Source: Pelotomaculum_B sp964543575
GTDB lineage: Bacteria; Bacillota; Desulfotomaculia; Desulfotomaculales; Pelotomaculaceae
Assembly (NCBI GenBank): GCA_964543575.1
Contig: CAZIYV010000150.1
Location: 1-7,679, forward strand
DNA length: 7,679 bases
Direction: 5' to 3'
The notes beneath the pieces were generated by a model that did not search any database, was not told the origin of the DNA, and worked only from the letters and a program-made list of their open reading frames with translations. The translations under genes and the position numbers were made by a program. Shown here one piece after another: positions 1 to 6,528 of the stretch. Every line of letters starts with the position of its first letter. The first letter of the stretch is position 1.

Positions 1-339
1 TCACCGGTATACGTTACTACGAACTTTTCCCTTACCTACTTCTGCGTTGCAGGTGATATAGAATCATCGAGAATTCCGGGCTATGTCCTGCCTGTTGATA
101 CAGATGGAGTATCTGTTCTTACCGGCTGGGCCGCCGGCAAGTTTACGCCGGAAAAGATAACGGAAATGTTGAATACATGTGGTATTGCCGACAAAGTATC
201 TCACCGCAAGATAATTATTCCTGGCGGCGTGGCCGTATTAAGCGGTAAGCTGCAGGAAATATCAGGGTGGGAAGTGCTGGTAGGGCCGAGAGATTCTTCA
301 GGAATACCGAGCTTTATAAAACAGCGCTGGGGTGCATGA
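1..339 (+). CDS. acsC: AcsC, corrinoid iron-sulfur protein large (gamma) subunit, C-terminal 112 residues (5' truncated by window)
   Basis: The frame is open from base 1 to the TGA at 337-339 and gives 112 residues, the end of a protein of roughly 440-450 in the family. AcsC carries a [4Fe-4S] cluster near its N-terminus (outside this window) and a C-terminal cobamide-binding domain. With AcsD it forms the cytoplasmic CFeSP, which carries a methyl group from AcsE to acetyl-CoA synthase. The visible part is this C-terminal domain: it opens with TTNFSLTYFCVAGDIES, continues with PGYVLPVDTDGVSVLTGWAAG, and ends with KIIIPGGVAVLSGKLQE and a final IPSFIKQRW, all familiar from AcsC. The next gene, acsV, begins 43 bases downstream with no terminator between, so the two are probably co-transcribed. 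The identification rests on recalled family sequence; the N-terminal cluster ligands cannot be checked here. Confidence 0.93.
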   Translation, partial: SPVYVTTNFSLTYFCVAGDIESSRIPGYVLPVDTDGVSVLTGWAAGKFTPEKITEMLNTCGIADKVSHRKIIIPGGVAVLSGKLQEISGWEVLVGPRDSSGIPSFIKQRWGA

Positions 340-382
340 ATTAAGTCCGGTGCACTCGTGACTTAGAAAGGATAAACCGGTT

Positions 383-2320
383 ATGCCGAATTTCTCCATA
401 AGTATCATTCCTGACAATAAGCGTGTCACTGTAAATAAAAAAGAAAGCCTTTATCATTCAATAGCAGTGGCGGGCATCCCTCTCAAAGCTTCCTGCGGTG
501 GCAAAGGAACCTGCAGCGATTGCAAGGTGCTGATCAGAGAAGGACATGTGGATTCGTTAACAACCGGCATGCTGACTGAGGAGGAAAAAAAGCAGGGGTA
601 TTTACTTGCCTGTCAATGTTTTCCCAGAAGTAATATAACTGTGGAGATTCCTGAGGAATCAAAACTAACTGAGCACCGAATCGTGTTAACGGAAAGCAGG
701 AATACTGAGCAAACCGGTAATGAAAGAGTAGGCATACTAATCGAGGAGCCTGATAGAGGCGAAGAAGGCCCCGATATCCCTTTGTTTAAAAGAGTATTTC
801 TGAAAGTGCCGGAGCCTTCCCTGGACGATATGGAAGACGATATTGGCAGATTAATGCGTGCTATCCGCAAAGAGACAGGAGTCGAAATATTACGTCCCAC
901 CCTGGAAGTCCTGCGCACCCTGCCAAAAGTTTTAAGACAGGCCGGATGGAAGGTAACTGTTTCTCTGGCTGAACCAACATGTTTCAATTCTGCTGAAATA
1001 ACCGGTGTTGAACCAGGTTTTGTTGAACAGAAATATTACGGTCTGGCCGTAGATATAGGCACAACAACCATTGTTGCCAAGCTGGTTGATCTGGAAAATG
1101 GCCAAACTGTGGGTATCAAGGGCACATATAATAAACAGGCCGTTTTTGGAGACGATGTCATTACCAGGATCATCCATACAAACGAATATCCGGACGGTTT
1201 AAGAGAACTCCAGAAAGTTGTTATTGAAACTATTAATGAGTTAATTGAAGATCTGGCCAAGGAACAAAGGATCAAGCAGACAGACATCAGAACAGTGGTT
1301 TGCGCTGGCAACACGATCATGACCCACCTGTTCCTGGGCCTAGACCCGACCTATATACGTCTGGAGCCCTATACACCTGTTGCAAATGATATTCCGGCTG
1401 TCCGGGCGTCCCGGGCTGGTCTCAATGTCTATCCTATGGCATGGGTTCAATGCATTTCGGGTGTCGCAAGTTATATGGGTGGGGATGTTACAGCCGGAGT
1501 GCTGGTTTCTGGCATGGCATTCGCAGAGGAACTGATCCTGTTTGTTGACATCGGAACCAATGGAGAAATGGTGCTGGGCAATAAAGAATGGCTGATTTCA
1601 TGCGCCTGCTCAGCAGGCCCCGCTTTTGAGGGAGGCGGGATCCGGCATGGCATGCGCGCCATGCGTGGAGCTATAGAAAAAGTAAGAATCTCTCCGGGTG
1701 GTACAGAAGTGACCTGCTGCACAATTGGCAACGTACCCCCAACAGGTATTTGCGGCTCCGGTTTGATAGACTGCATAGCCTGGCTGTACAAGGCGGGTAT
1801 CATCGACCGCAGCGGTAGTTTTATCTCAGGCGTTAATTCCCCTCGTATACGTGATTCCGCTGAGAGCAAGGAATTTGTCCTGGTTTGGTCCGATAAAGCA
1901 GGGCGTTTTACAGACATAACGATTTCTGAGGCTGAAATAAAAAATCTAATCCGATCCAAGGCGGCAGTTTATGCAGGAATCCGCTGTATGCTGCAGATGG
2001 TGGGACTGCCGGTTGAAGCTATTGACAGGGTGGTAATAGCAGGCGGCTTCGGCCGGTATATCAATATCAGGGACGCTATTAACATAGGCATGTTCCCTGA
2101 CATACCGCTGGAGAAATACTCTTATGTCGGACACAGCTCTGTCAAGGGCGCCAAAATGGCTCTTTTATCAAGAAAGGCCAGGCAAATGTTGGTTGAGATC
2201 GCAAAAAAGATGACTTATCTCGAACTTAGTATTGGCAATACGTTTATGGATGAATTTGTTTCAGCACTTTTTATACCGCATACCGATCTGGGCTTATTTC
2301 CATCCATGCAAAAAAGATAA
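383..2320 (+). CDS. acsV: AcsV/RACo: ATP-dependent reductive activator of the corrinoid iron-sulfur protein
   Basis: 645 residues, the usual family size. This cytoplasmic protein uses ATP to drive an electron from its [2Fe-2S] cluster uphill to cob(II)alamin in AcsCD, returning it to the active Co(I) state. The N-terminal ferredoxin domain (about 1-95) has the ligands C38, C44, C47 and C77 in CGGKGTCSDC...LLAC. A linker region (about 100-215) follows, then an ASKHA-type ATPase fold of the DUF4445 family. Its phosphate-binding loops are visible: VDIGTTT at 223-229, GGDVTAGV from 366, VDIGTNGE at 388-395 and AGGFGRY from 553. The tail with SFMDEFVSALF-like sequence (here NTFMDEFVSALFIPH) is typical. 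The ATG is preceded by AGAAAGGA (365-372) ten bases upstream. The gene lies between acsC and the cooC-like gene, 26 bases before the latter's start. All expected cluster and nucleotide motifs are intact. Related activators serve methylamine and O-demethylase corrinoid proteins, but the acs context favours AcsV. Confidence 0.93.
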   Translation: MPNFSISIIPDNKRVTVNKKESLYHSIAVAGIPLKASCGGKGTCSDCKVLIREGHVDSLTTGMLTEEEKKQGYLLACQCFPRSNITVEIPEESKLTEHRIVLTESRNTEQTGNERVGILIEEPDRGEEGPDIPLFKRVFLKVPEPSLDDMEDDIGRLMRAIRKETGVEILRPTLEVLRTLPKVLRQAGWKVTVSLAEPTCFNSAEITGVEPGFVEQKYYGLAVDIGTTTIVAKLVDLENGQTVGIKGTYNKQAVFGDDVITRIIHTNEYPDGLRELQKVVIETINELIEDLAKEQRIKQTDIRTVVCAGNTIMTHLFLGLDPTYIRLEPYTPVANDIPAVRASRAGLNVYPMAWVQCISGVASYMGGDVTAGVLVSGMAFAEELILFVDIGTNGEMVLGNKEWLISCACSAGPAFEGGGIRHGMRAMRGAIEKVRISPGGTEVTCCTIGNVPPTGICGSGLIDCIAWLYKAGIIDRSGSFISGVNSPRIRDSAESKEFVLVWSDKAGRFTDITISEAEIKNLIRSKAAVYAGIRCMLQMVGLPVEAIDRVVIAGGFGRYINIRDAINIGMFPDIPLEKYSYVGHSSVKGAKMALLSRKARQMLVEIAKKMTYLELSIGNTFMDEFVSALFIPHTDLGLFPSMQKR

Positions 2321-2325
2321 TCTAT

Positions 2326-2337
2326 TTATTGAAGGAG
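2326..2337 (+). promoter_or_regulatory. Ribosome binding site and leader that fix the cooC start
   Basis: TTATTGAAGGAG lies just before the non-ATG start of the cooC-like gene. Its AAGGAG core overlaps the TTG at 2329, so a start at 2329 is unlikely. The core fits GTG 2347 (9 bases spacing) or TTG 2344 (6 bases). Confidence 0.7.
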
Positions 2338-2346
2338 AGTGAGTTG

Positions 2347-3108
2347 GTGACGCTTCATATAGCTATTGCCGGGAAGGGCGGAACAGGGAAGACTACCTTC
2401 GCATCTATTACCATCAAGCTAATGATAAAAGGCGGGGTGTCTCCGGTACTGGCTGTTGACGCAGACCCCAACGCCAATTTAAACGAAGCGCTGGGCATAG
2501 AAGTTGAAGAAACGATAGGAGATATCCTGACCAAAATTAAAAAAGATTTAACGCTGCCCGCTGGAATGACCAAGGACCAGTATGTAGAGTACAAAATACA
2601 CCAGTCCCTTGCTGAAAGCGATGATTTTGATTTGCTTTCCATGGGTGCTTCTGAGGGGCCTGGTTGTTACTGTTATGCCAATAATGTTTTAAGAGGTTAT
2701 ATAGACAACTTGTCAAGGAATTATGCGGCGATCGTGGCGGATAATGAGGCCGGTTTAGAACACCTGAGCCGCCGTACTACCCAGAATGTGGATATATTAT
2801 TTGTTACGAGCGATACCAGCGCCAGGGGCGTTCGTTCCGCTAAAAGAGTCAAAGAGATTGTTCAATCACTCAATTTAAACATAAAAAAAATATTTCTTGT
2901 AGTTACGAAGGTTAATGAAAATTCTATTGAGACCCTGCAAAATGAAATTGACAAAACGGGGCTGGAATTAATCGGTACAATACCGATGGATTCAAATATA
3001 GTTGATTACGATCTTAACAGCAGGCCCCTGGTGGATTTGCCCTGCGACAGCCCTGCGGTGTCAGCCGTTGCGGAAATTCTTAAGAAGACGGGAATTATAA
3101 AAGATTGA
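2347..3108 (+). CDS. cooC: CooC/AcsF-family nickel-insertion ATPase for CO dehydrogenase/acetyl-CoA synthase
   Basis: 253 residues from GTG 2347. This is a MinD/ParA-like (SIMIBI) P-loop ATPase that dimerises on ATP and helps load nickel into carbon monoxide dehydrogenase or acetyl-CoA synthase. The deviant Walker A motif GKGGTGKTT sits at residues 9-17, directly after the first beta strand (TLHIAIA). DADPN is at 38-42. The CYC pair (C107, C109) matches the CXC metal site that bridges the CooC dimer. A switch-like VADNEAGLEHLSRRT begins near 130. The start is inferred: a frame opens at TTG 2329, but that codon lies inside the ribosome binding site. GTG 2347 (or TTG 2344, two alternatives one codon apart) has correct spacing and gives the short N-terminus usual for the family. 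The neighbours acsV and acsD place it in the acs operon. Whether it serves CODH (CooC) or ACS (often called AcsF) cannot be settled from sequence alone. Confidence 0.9.
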   Translation: MTLHIAIAGKGGTGKTTFASITIKLMIKGGVSPVLAVDADPNANLNEALGIEVEETIGDILTKIKKDLTLPAGMTKDQYVEYKIHQSLAESDDFDLLSMGASEGPGCYCYANNVLRGYIDNLSRNYAAIVADNEAGLEHLSRRTTQNVDILFVTSDTSARGVRSAKRVKEIVQSLNLNIKKIFLVVTKVNENSIETLQNEIDKTGLELIGTIPMDSNIVDYDLNSRPLVDLPCDSPAVSAVAEILKKTGIIKD

Positions 3109-3133
3109 GGTTTTTATTGAAAGGAGTGTAAAA

Positions 3134-4075
3134 ATGGCTGTTACAATAGTAAAAGAGAGATGGACCAACAAAGTTTTGGAGATGACAATTGGGCTGGAAC
3201 CTCACGCTGTAAAAGTCGGAGGAGACAGCACGCTTCCATTCCTCCACTTTGAAGGTGAAATGCCCAACCGGCCTGTGGTAGCCCTTGAAGTATGGGATAT
3301 GGAACCTGATAACTGGCCGGCAATACTGACAGAACCATTTGCAGGGGTTTTGGACAACCCCGTGGCCTGGGCTAAGAAATGCGCCGATTACGGGGCTGAT
3401 ATGATTTGCCTGAGGTTAAACAGCGCTCATCCGGACCAAATGGATGCTGCGCCGGAAGAGGTCGCTGCGACGGTCAAAGCTGTGGCGGAAGCTGTAAACT
3501 TACCACTTATTGTGGTTGGCTGCGGCGTTGAAGAAAAAGATGCTTTAATTCTGCCGGCCGCTGGTGAAGAAATTGCCGGAAAAAACGCTTTGCTGGGTTC
3601 TGCAACCATAAACAACTACAAAACCATAACTGCCACCTGTATGGTACATGGCCACAATATTATTGCAACCAGCCCGCTGGACATTAACCTGGCTAAACAG
3701 TTAAACATATTAATTAACGAAATGAACCTGCCGCTGAGCCGGATTGCTATGGACCCGCTGGTGGGCGCTCTGGGTTACGGTATTGAGTATGCTTATTCTA
3801 TTATGGAACGCTCCCGCACAGGCGCTCTCACCGGCGATAAAATGCTGGCAATACCAATGATTTGCTTTGTCGGCCAGGAAACATGGAAAACCAAGGAGGC
3901 CAAGACGGAAGATAACGAGGAATGGGGTTCTCAGGCACGCCGCGCTATTCTGTGGGAAGTCCTTACAGCAACCAGTTTTGCTCAGGCAGGAGGTTCTATC
4001 TTTGTCCTGCGCCATCCTGAATCCTTAAAGCTGTTTAATAATAACATTTCTGCCATGATGAAAAAAAACTCTTAA
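3134..4075 (+). CDS. acsD: AcsD, corrinoid iron-sulfur protein small (beta) subunit
   Basis: 313 residues, full length for AcsD. It folds as a TIM barrel and pairs with AcsC to hold the cobamide between them; it also takes part in contacts with the methyltransferase and with RACo. Recognisable stretches are KVGGDSTLPFLHFEGEMPNRP, covering about residues 27-47, the following ALEVWDMEP, DYGADMICLRLNSAHPD, IATSPLDINLAKQLN, the AMDPLVGALGYGIEYAYS block, and QARRAILWEVLTATSFAQAG near the C-terminus. The start ATG has AAAGGAG (3120-3126) seven bases upstream. The 25-base gap from cooC holds only this leader, so the two are one transcript. There is no truncation or frameshift. In many acetogens acsC and acsD are adjacent; here two maturation genes separate them. 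Confidence 0.95.
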   Translation: MAVTIVKERWTNKVLEMTIGLEPHAVKVGGDSTLPFLHFEGEMPNRPVVALEVWDMEPDNWPAILTEPFAGVLDNPVAWAKKCADYGADMICLRLNSAHPDQMDAAPEEVAATVKAVAEAVNLPLIVVGCGVEEKDALILPAAGEEIAGKNALLGSATINNYKTITATCMVHGHNIIATSPLDINLAKQLNILINEMNLPLSRIAMDPLVGALGYGIEYAYSIMERSRTGALTGDKMLAIPMICFVGQETWKTKEAKTEDNEEWGSQARRAILWEVLTATSFAQAGGSIFVLRHPESLKLFNNNISAMMKKNS

Positions 4076-4103
4076 AAATGAATTATTGAAAGGAGTTTAA
4101 ATA

Positions 4104-4895
4104 ATGGAACTAATTGGTGAACACATTAACGGTATGTTTAAAGACATCAGAGAAGCTATTCTAAATAAAGATCCTGGTCCAATCGAGTACTGGGCAAAAT
4201 TGCAGACAGAAAAGGGTGCTCACTGGCTTGACATTAACACCGGTCCTACTATTCAAAAAGAAGAGCAGCCGGCTGTAATGGAATGGCTGGTAAAGACAGC
4301 TCAAGCGGTCAGTCCATTACCCTGCTGTCTGGATTCCACTAACCCAGATGCTATCGAGGCCGGGTTAAAAGTACACCGTGGCCAGGCCCTGATAAATTCC
4401 ACCAGCGCCGACCAGTGGAAAATGGACATATATATCCCTTTAGCAGTTAAATACAACGCCAGATTAATCGGCCTGACCATGAATGAACAGGGAGTGCCAA
4501 AGGATGCGGAAGCGCGCGTCGCCCTGGCCATGGAACTGGTGGTAAATGCCGATATGCACGGACTGCCGATGCAGGACCTCTATATCGATCCGCTCGCGCT
4601 CCCTGCTAATGTGGCGCAGGATCACGCGCCGGAGGTGATTGAGGCCATTCGTCAGATTAAAGTGCTGGCTGATCCGCCGCCCAAGACTACTTTGGGCCTG
4701 TCCAATGTGTCACAGCGCTGCGCTGAGCGGCGGCTCCTTAACCGTACCTATCTGGTGATGTGCATGGCTGCCGGTCTGGACTCGGCTATTGCTGATGTCG
4801 AAGACGAATTGCTGGTAAATGCCGCGGCCGCGGTACAGGTCCTTCTAAACAAGGATATTTATTGTGACGGTTTTTTAAAAACCTTTAGGTCATAG
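4104..4895 (+). CDS. acsE: AcsE, methyltetrahydrofolate:corrinoid iron-sulfur protein methyltransferase
   Basis: 263 residues, the normal size (the Moorella enzyme is about 262). It transfers the N5-methyl group of methyltetrahydrofolate to Co(I) of AcsCD, linking the methyl branch of the Wood-Ljungdahl pathway to acetyl-CoA synthesis. It is a pterin-binding TIM barrel of the DHPS/MeTr superfamily. Residues matching the known folate-binding set are all present: D77 in CLDSTN, N98 in LINSTSA, D162 in LYIDPL and N201 in LGLSNVSQRC, equivalent from memory to Moorella D75, N96, D160 and N199. The N-terminal GERIN motif reads GEHIN. ALPANVAQDHAPEV and IYCDGFLKTF are also strongly conserved. The ATG has AAAGGAG (4089-4095) eight bases upstream, 28 bases after acsD. 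A terminator follows about 28 bases after the stop, so acsE is the last gene of the operon; metF/metV, frequent companions elsewhere, do not follow. Confidence 0.95.
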   Translation: MELIGEHINGMFKDIREAILNKDPGPIEYWAKLQTEKGAHWLDINTGPTIQKEEQPAVMEWLVKTAQAVSPLPCCLDSTNPDAIEAGLKVHRGQALINSTSADQWKMDIYIPLAVKYNARLIGLTMNEQGVPKDAEARVALAMELVVNADMHGLPMQDLYIDPLALPANVAQDHAPEVIEAIRQIKVLADPPPKTTLGLSNVSQRCAERRLLNRTYLVMCMAAGLDSAIADVEDELLVNAAAAVQVLLNKDIYCDGFLKTFRS

Positions 4896-4923
4896 CCCAA
4901 AAAAGCATCTAAATAAAACTGTT

Positions 4924-4959
4924 AAAACCGTGGCTTTATCGCCCCGGTTTTTGTTTTTC
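4924..4959 (+). terminator. Rho-independent terminator of the acs operon
   Basis: An 11-base arm AAAACCGTGGC (4924-4934) pairs with GCCCCGGTTTT (4941-4951) around a six-base loop. There is one T/C mismatch (4931/4944). A T-rich run, TTTTTGTTTTT, continues to 4958. It starts 28 bases after the acsE stop. Confidence 0.88.
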
Positions 4960-4976
4960 AAATTATTGTCCAGATC

Positions 4977-5005
4977 TTCCAAGATTCTGATTTTAGTTAT
5001 ATAAT
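4977..5005 (+). promoter_or_regulatory. Candidate promoter of the antitoxin-toxin pair
   Basis: TATAAT occurs at 5000-5005 and again, overlapping by one base, at 5005-5010. A weak -35, TTCCAA at 4977-4982 (3 of 6 matches), lies 17 bases before the first. The -10 is good and well placed after the acs terminator and about 30 bases before the ATG; the -35 is doubtful. AbrB-type antitoxins often bind their own promoter, so the AT-rich 4990-5015 stretch is a likely operator by inference. Confidence 0.5.
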
Positions 5006-5036
5006 ATAATTAAAAGTCTGAAAGGCGGAAATTCGG

Positions 5037-5330
5037 ATGTCTGATATTAGGCCGACTAATCGCAAAGCTTTTCCCGGTATGAAGAAAGCCCGTGTTTGGG
5101 GAAAGGGGCAGTTTACCATACCCGCTGATATAAGAAAGCGCCTGGGTATTGAGGAAGATACTATTCTGGAAGTATTTCAGGTTGGCAGGGCTATGATTGC
5201 AACTCCAGAGAAGCTGACTGTAAAAGCGCTGGCAGAAGCCGTCCAGAAAGACATATCTAAGAATAATATCGACCTGAAACAGCTGTTGGAAGAGTTGAGA
5301 GAAGGCAGCCACGAGTATGAGGCAGAGTAA
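5037..5330 (+). CDS. AbrB/MazE/SpoVT-type antitoxin and DNA-binding protein
   Basis: 97 residues. The swapped-hairpin AbrB domain is at about 15-62: KKARVWGKGQFTIPADIRKR, then LGIEEDTILEVFQVGRAMIATP. GQFTIP and the IRKRLGI that follows are the hallmark of this family. The acidic C-terminal half, about residues 62-97 (ALAEAVQKDI, LKQLLEELREG), is probably the part that wraps and inhibits the toxin. The start ATG follows AAAGGCGG (5021-5028) with eight bases spacing. An internal ATG at 5079 would begin right at the domain but has no ribosome binding site. The last 14 bases overlap the PIN-domain gene, as expected for a coupled antitoxin-toxin operon. The complex probably represses its own promoter. 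The family call is firm; the partner role comes from the overlap. Confidence 0.9.
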   Translation: MSDIRPTNRKAFPGMKKARVWGKGQFTIPADIRKRLGIEEDTILEVFQVGRAMIATPEKLTVKALAEAVQKDISKNNIDLKQLLEELREGSHEYEAE

Positions 5331-5742
5331 GGTTCTTCTCGACAGCAGCGTAATCATCGCCGGATTAGCGTCAAATACTGGCGGCTCCAATGAAATCCTG
5401 GCTTTGGCGGAGTTAGGCGTAATTATCCCGTATATTTCTGAAGTTGTAGTGAGTGAAGTAGTGCGAAACATTCAGAAAAAGTTGCCCGGAAGTATTGCCC
5501 TTTTTATCACTTTGTTTAAAAAACTACCTTTTAAGATGATCGAATTCTCAGAAAGAGATCTCGACTTCGCCAAAACAATGATTAATGAGAAAGATGCCCC
5601 AATACTTGCAGCAGCTGTCTCCGGAAAGGTAGATTGGTTGTTAAGTCTTGACAAACACTTTTTTGTTATTAAACGTAAAGAAGGATTAGATTTTGTTATC
5701 AGTACTCCCGGAGAATTTCTTCGGAAGTTTACACCTGTGTAA
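5317..5742 (+). CDS. PIN-domain ribonuclease, probable toxin of a type II toxin-antitoxin pair
   Basis: 141 residues, typical for PIN toxins. These are Mg2+-dependent RNases that cleave tRNA, rRNA or mRNA when not bound by antitoxin. The acidic metal-binding residues are visible: D9 in LLDSSVIIAGL, E47 in SEVVVSEVVRN, D93 in EKDAPILAAA and D112 in LLSLDKHFF. The active site therefore looks intact. The ATG lies inside the end of the antitoxin gene (overlap 5317-5330), and GAAGG at 5301-5305 is a modest ribosome binding site, so translation is probably coupled. The substrate cannot be told from sequence. The frame directly after its TAA stays open for another 74 codons (see separate entry). Confidence 0.88.
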   Translation: MRQSKVLLDSSVIIAGLASNTGGSNEILALAELGVIIPYISEVVVSEVVRNIQKKLPGSIALFITLFKKLPFKMIEFSERDLDFAKTMINEKDAPILAAAVSGKVDWLLSLDKHFFVIKRKEGLDFVISTPGEFLRKFTPV

Positions 5743-5967
5743 ATTCATTTCGTAAATTACAAGGCCAAGGCCATTATAGCGGCGACAAAGGAACTGCGTT
5801 CGGAGAAGGCTGACTTGTGGGATAAATTCTCCCAGGCTGTGGAGAACTGCGAGATTCGCAATGCAGAAATAGCTATGCATCAAATCATCATGCACCAGCA
5901 ATTGATTAACGTTAATCTGCAAAACCTGATTAATCTGGTTGACCGGGCCATAGCGATTCTAAGGTAA
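5743..5967 (+). pseudogene. Open coding-like frame without a normal start; gene remnant or small TTG-start gene
   Basis: Directly after the PIN stop, the same frame is open for 74 codons to the TAA at 5965-5967. There is no ATG, GTG or TTG in its first 24 codons. The predicted product looks protein-like: alternating charged and hydrophobic residues such as AATKELRSEKADLWDKF, then MHQQLINVNLQNLINLVDRA, suggesting amphipathic helices. A possible start is TTG 5815, with GGAG at 5802-5805 nine bases upstream, which would give 50 residues. The coding-like character continues upstream of that TTG, however, which fits better with the tail of a longer gene whose 5' end was lost. I do not recognise the family. 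A shorter explanation is chance, but 74 codons of balanced helix-like composition make that less attractive. Confidence 0.35.
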
Positions 5968-5990
5968 TCAGACTGCACTCCCGGGTGCTG

Positions 5991-6006
5991 CAATACAGCA
6001 ATACAG
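5991..6006. repeat. Two direct copies of CAATACAG
   Basis: CAATACAG occurs at 5991-5998 and again at 5999-6006 with no spacer. The second copy runs into the left arm of the 6004-6038 hairpin. This may be simple slippage duplication. Confidence 0.6.
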
Positions 6007-6038
6007 ATACGGCCAATGGCAGTCATTGGCCGTATCTG
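6004..6038. terminator. Perfect 15-bp hairpin between convergent genes, probable terminator
   Basis: CAGATACGGCCAATG (6004-6018) pairs perfectly with CATTGGCCGTATCTG (6024-6038) around the loop GCAGT. It lies between the + strand toxin region and the - strand DUF1992 gene, whose stop is 17 bases away, so it could stop transcription from both sides. The T-tract is weak: CTTATT follows on the + strand and little on the - strand, so a role as mRNA 3' end stabiliser is an alternative. Confidence 0.6.
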
Positions 6039-6055
6039 CTTATTAAAAGAATAAA

Positions 6056-6427
6056 TCAGTACCTGCCCAGTTTTTGGTATATTTTGCTCTTGTAAGAACC
6101 CAGCGCGTGATTGAGTCTCCTTTTTTCCATCATGATGTCAAAACTTAATAATTTAAATGTTAGTTGTTTTTGCATAGAGTTTTTCTCATCTTCCTCGTGG
6201 CAGCTGTCTATTAGTTTTTGCAGGGTAACGATTTCTTTTTTGAGCTCAAGTTCTTCAGGCAGGACGCCGGCGTTTTTAAGGATGGTATAACCTGCCCTGA
6301 GTTCTTCAGGCAGATGAGCCAGGTCATCTAATTTCAGGGGTTTGCCTTTATTTTTAAGATTGTCAAACTCACCGTTCTCCATGGCTTCACGAATCTTGCC
6401 TTCCGCAATTACAGCAAAAAGATCCAT
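6056..6427 (-). CDS. DUF1992 (DnaJ homologue subfamily C member 28-like) protein
   Basis: 123 residues. The DUF1992 signature fills the N-terminal half: IAEGKIREAMENGEFDNLKN (about 7-26), then GKPLKLDD and LPEELRAGYTILKNAGVLP, typical of this small bacterial family (E. coli YhdN is a relative by memory). The C-terminal half is predicted to be helical and charged (LELKKEIVTLQKL, MMEKRRLNHAL). The molecular role of the family is not known; its name comes from a shared domain in a DnaJ-related eukaryotic protein, and there is no J domain or HPD motif here. The ATG has GGGAG (positions 6440-6436 on this strand) eight bases upstream and its own good promoter (6475-6503), so it is transcribed alone. 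The 6004-6038 hairpin follows its stop. Confidence 0.88.
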   Translation of the reverse strand: MDLFAVIAEGKIREAMENGEFDNLKNKGKPLKLDDLAHLPEELRAGYTILKNAGVLPEELELKKEIVTLQKLIDSCHEEDEKNSMQKQLTFKLLSFDIMMEKRRLNHALGSYKSKIYQKLGRY

Positions 6428-6474
6428 TTAACCCGCTCCCATTAAACGTCTTAGGCAAAAACCATCTAATACAA

Positions 6475-6503
6475 ATTATAGGGCAGGATGTGAGTGATGT
6501 AAA
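6475..6503 (-). promoter_or_regulatory. Sigma-A-type promoter of the DUF1992 gene
   Basis: On the - strand TTTACA (6503-6498; 5 of 6 to TTGACA) is followed, after exactly 17 bases, by TATAAT (6480-6475; 6 of 6). The expected start of transcription, near 6468, gives a 5' leader of about 40 bases before the ATG at 6427. No palindrome or operator is evident. Confidence 0.75.
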
Positions 6504-6528
6504 CGAATTTTGCCGTGTTTTTCTAAAC

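Noticed and set aside
1471..1959. 162-codon open frame on the - strand inside acsV
   Set aside because: It lies wholly opposite a well-conserved acsV domain, has no ribosome binding site or recognisable motif, and reads as proline/serine-rich antisense sequence.
5079..5081. Internal ATG as antitoxin start
   Set aside because: No ribosome binding site upstream, whereas ATG 5037 has AAAGGCGG at good distance.
5010..5471. 153-codon open frame on the - strand across the antitoxin and toxin
   Set aside because: Both + strand genes have clear families, overlap in the usual way and have starts; the antisense product shows no motif.
5686..5922. 78-codon open frame on the - strand, possible gene in the toxin-DUF1992 gap
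   Set aside because: No good ribosome binding site. The + strand frame over the same bases has more protein-like helix composition, so this is more likely its shadow.
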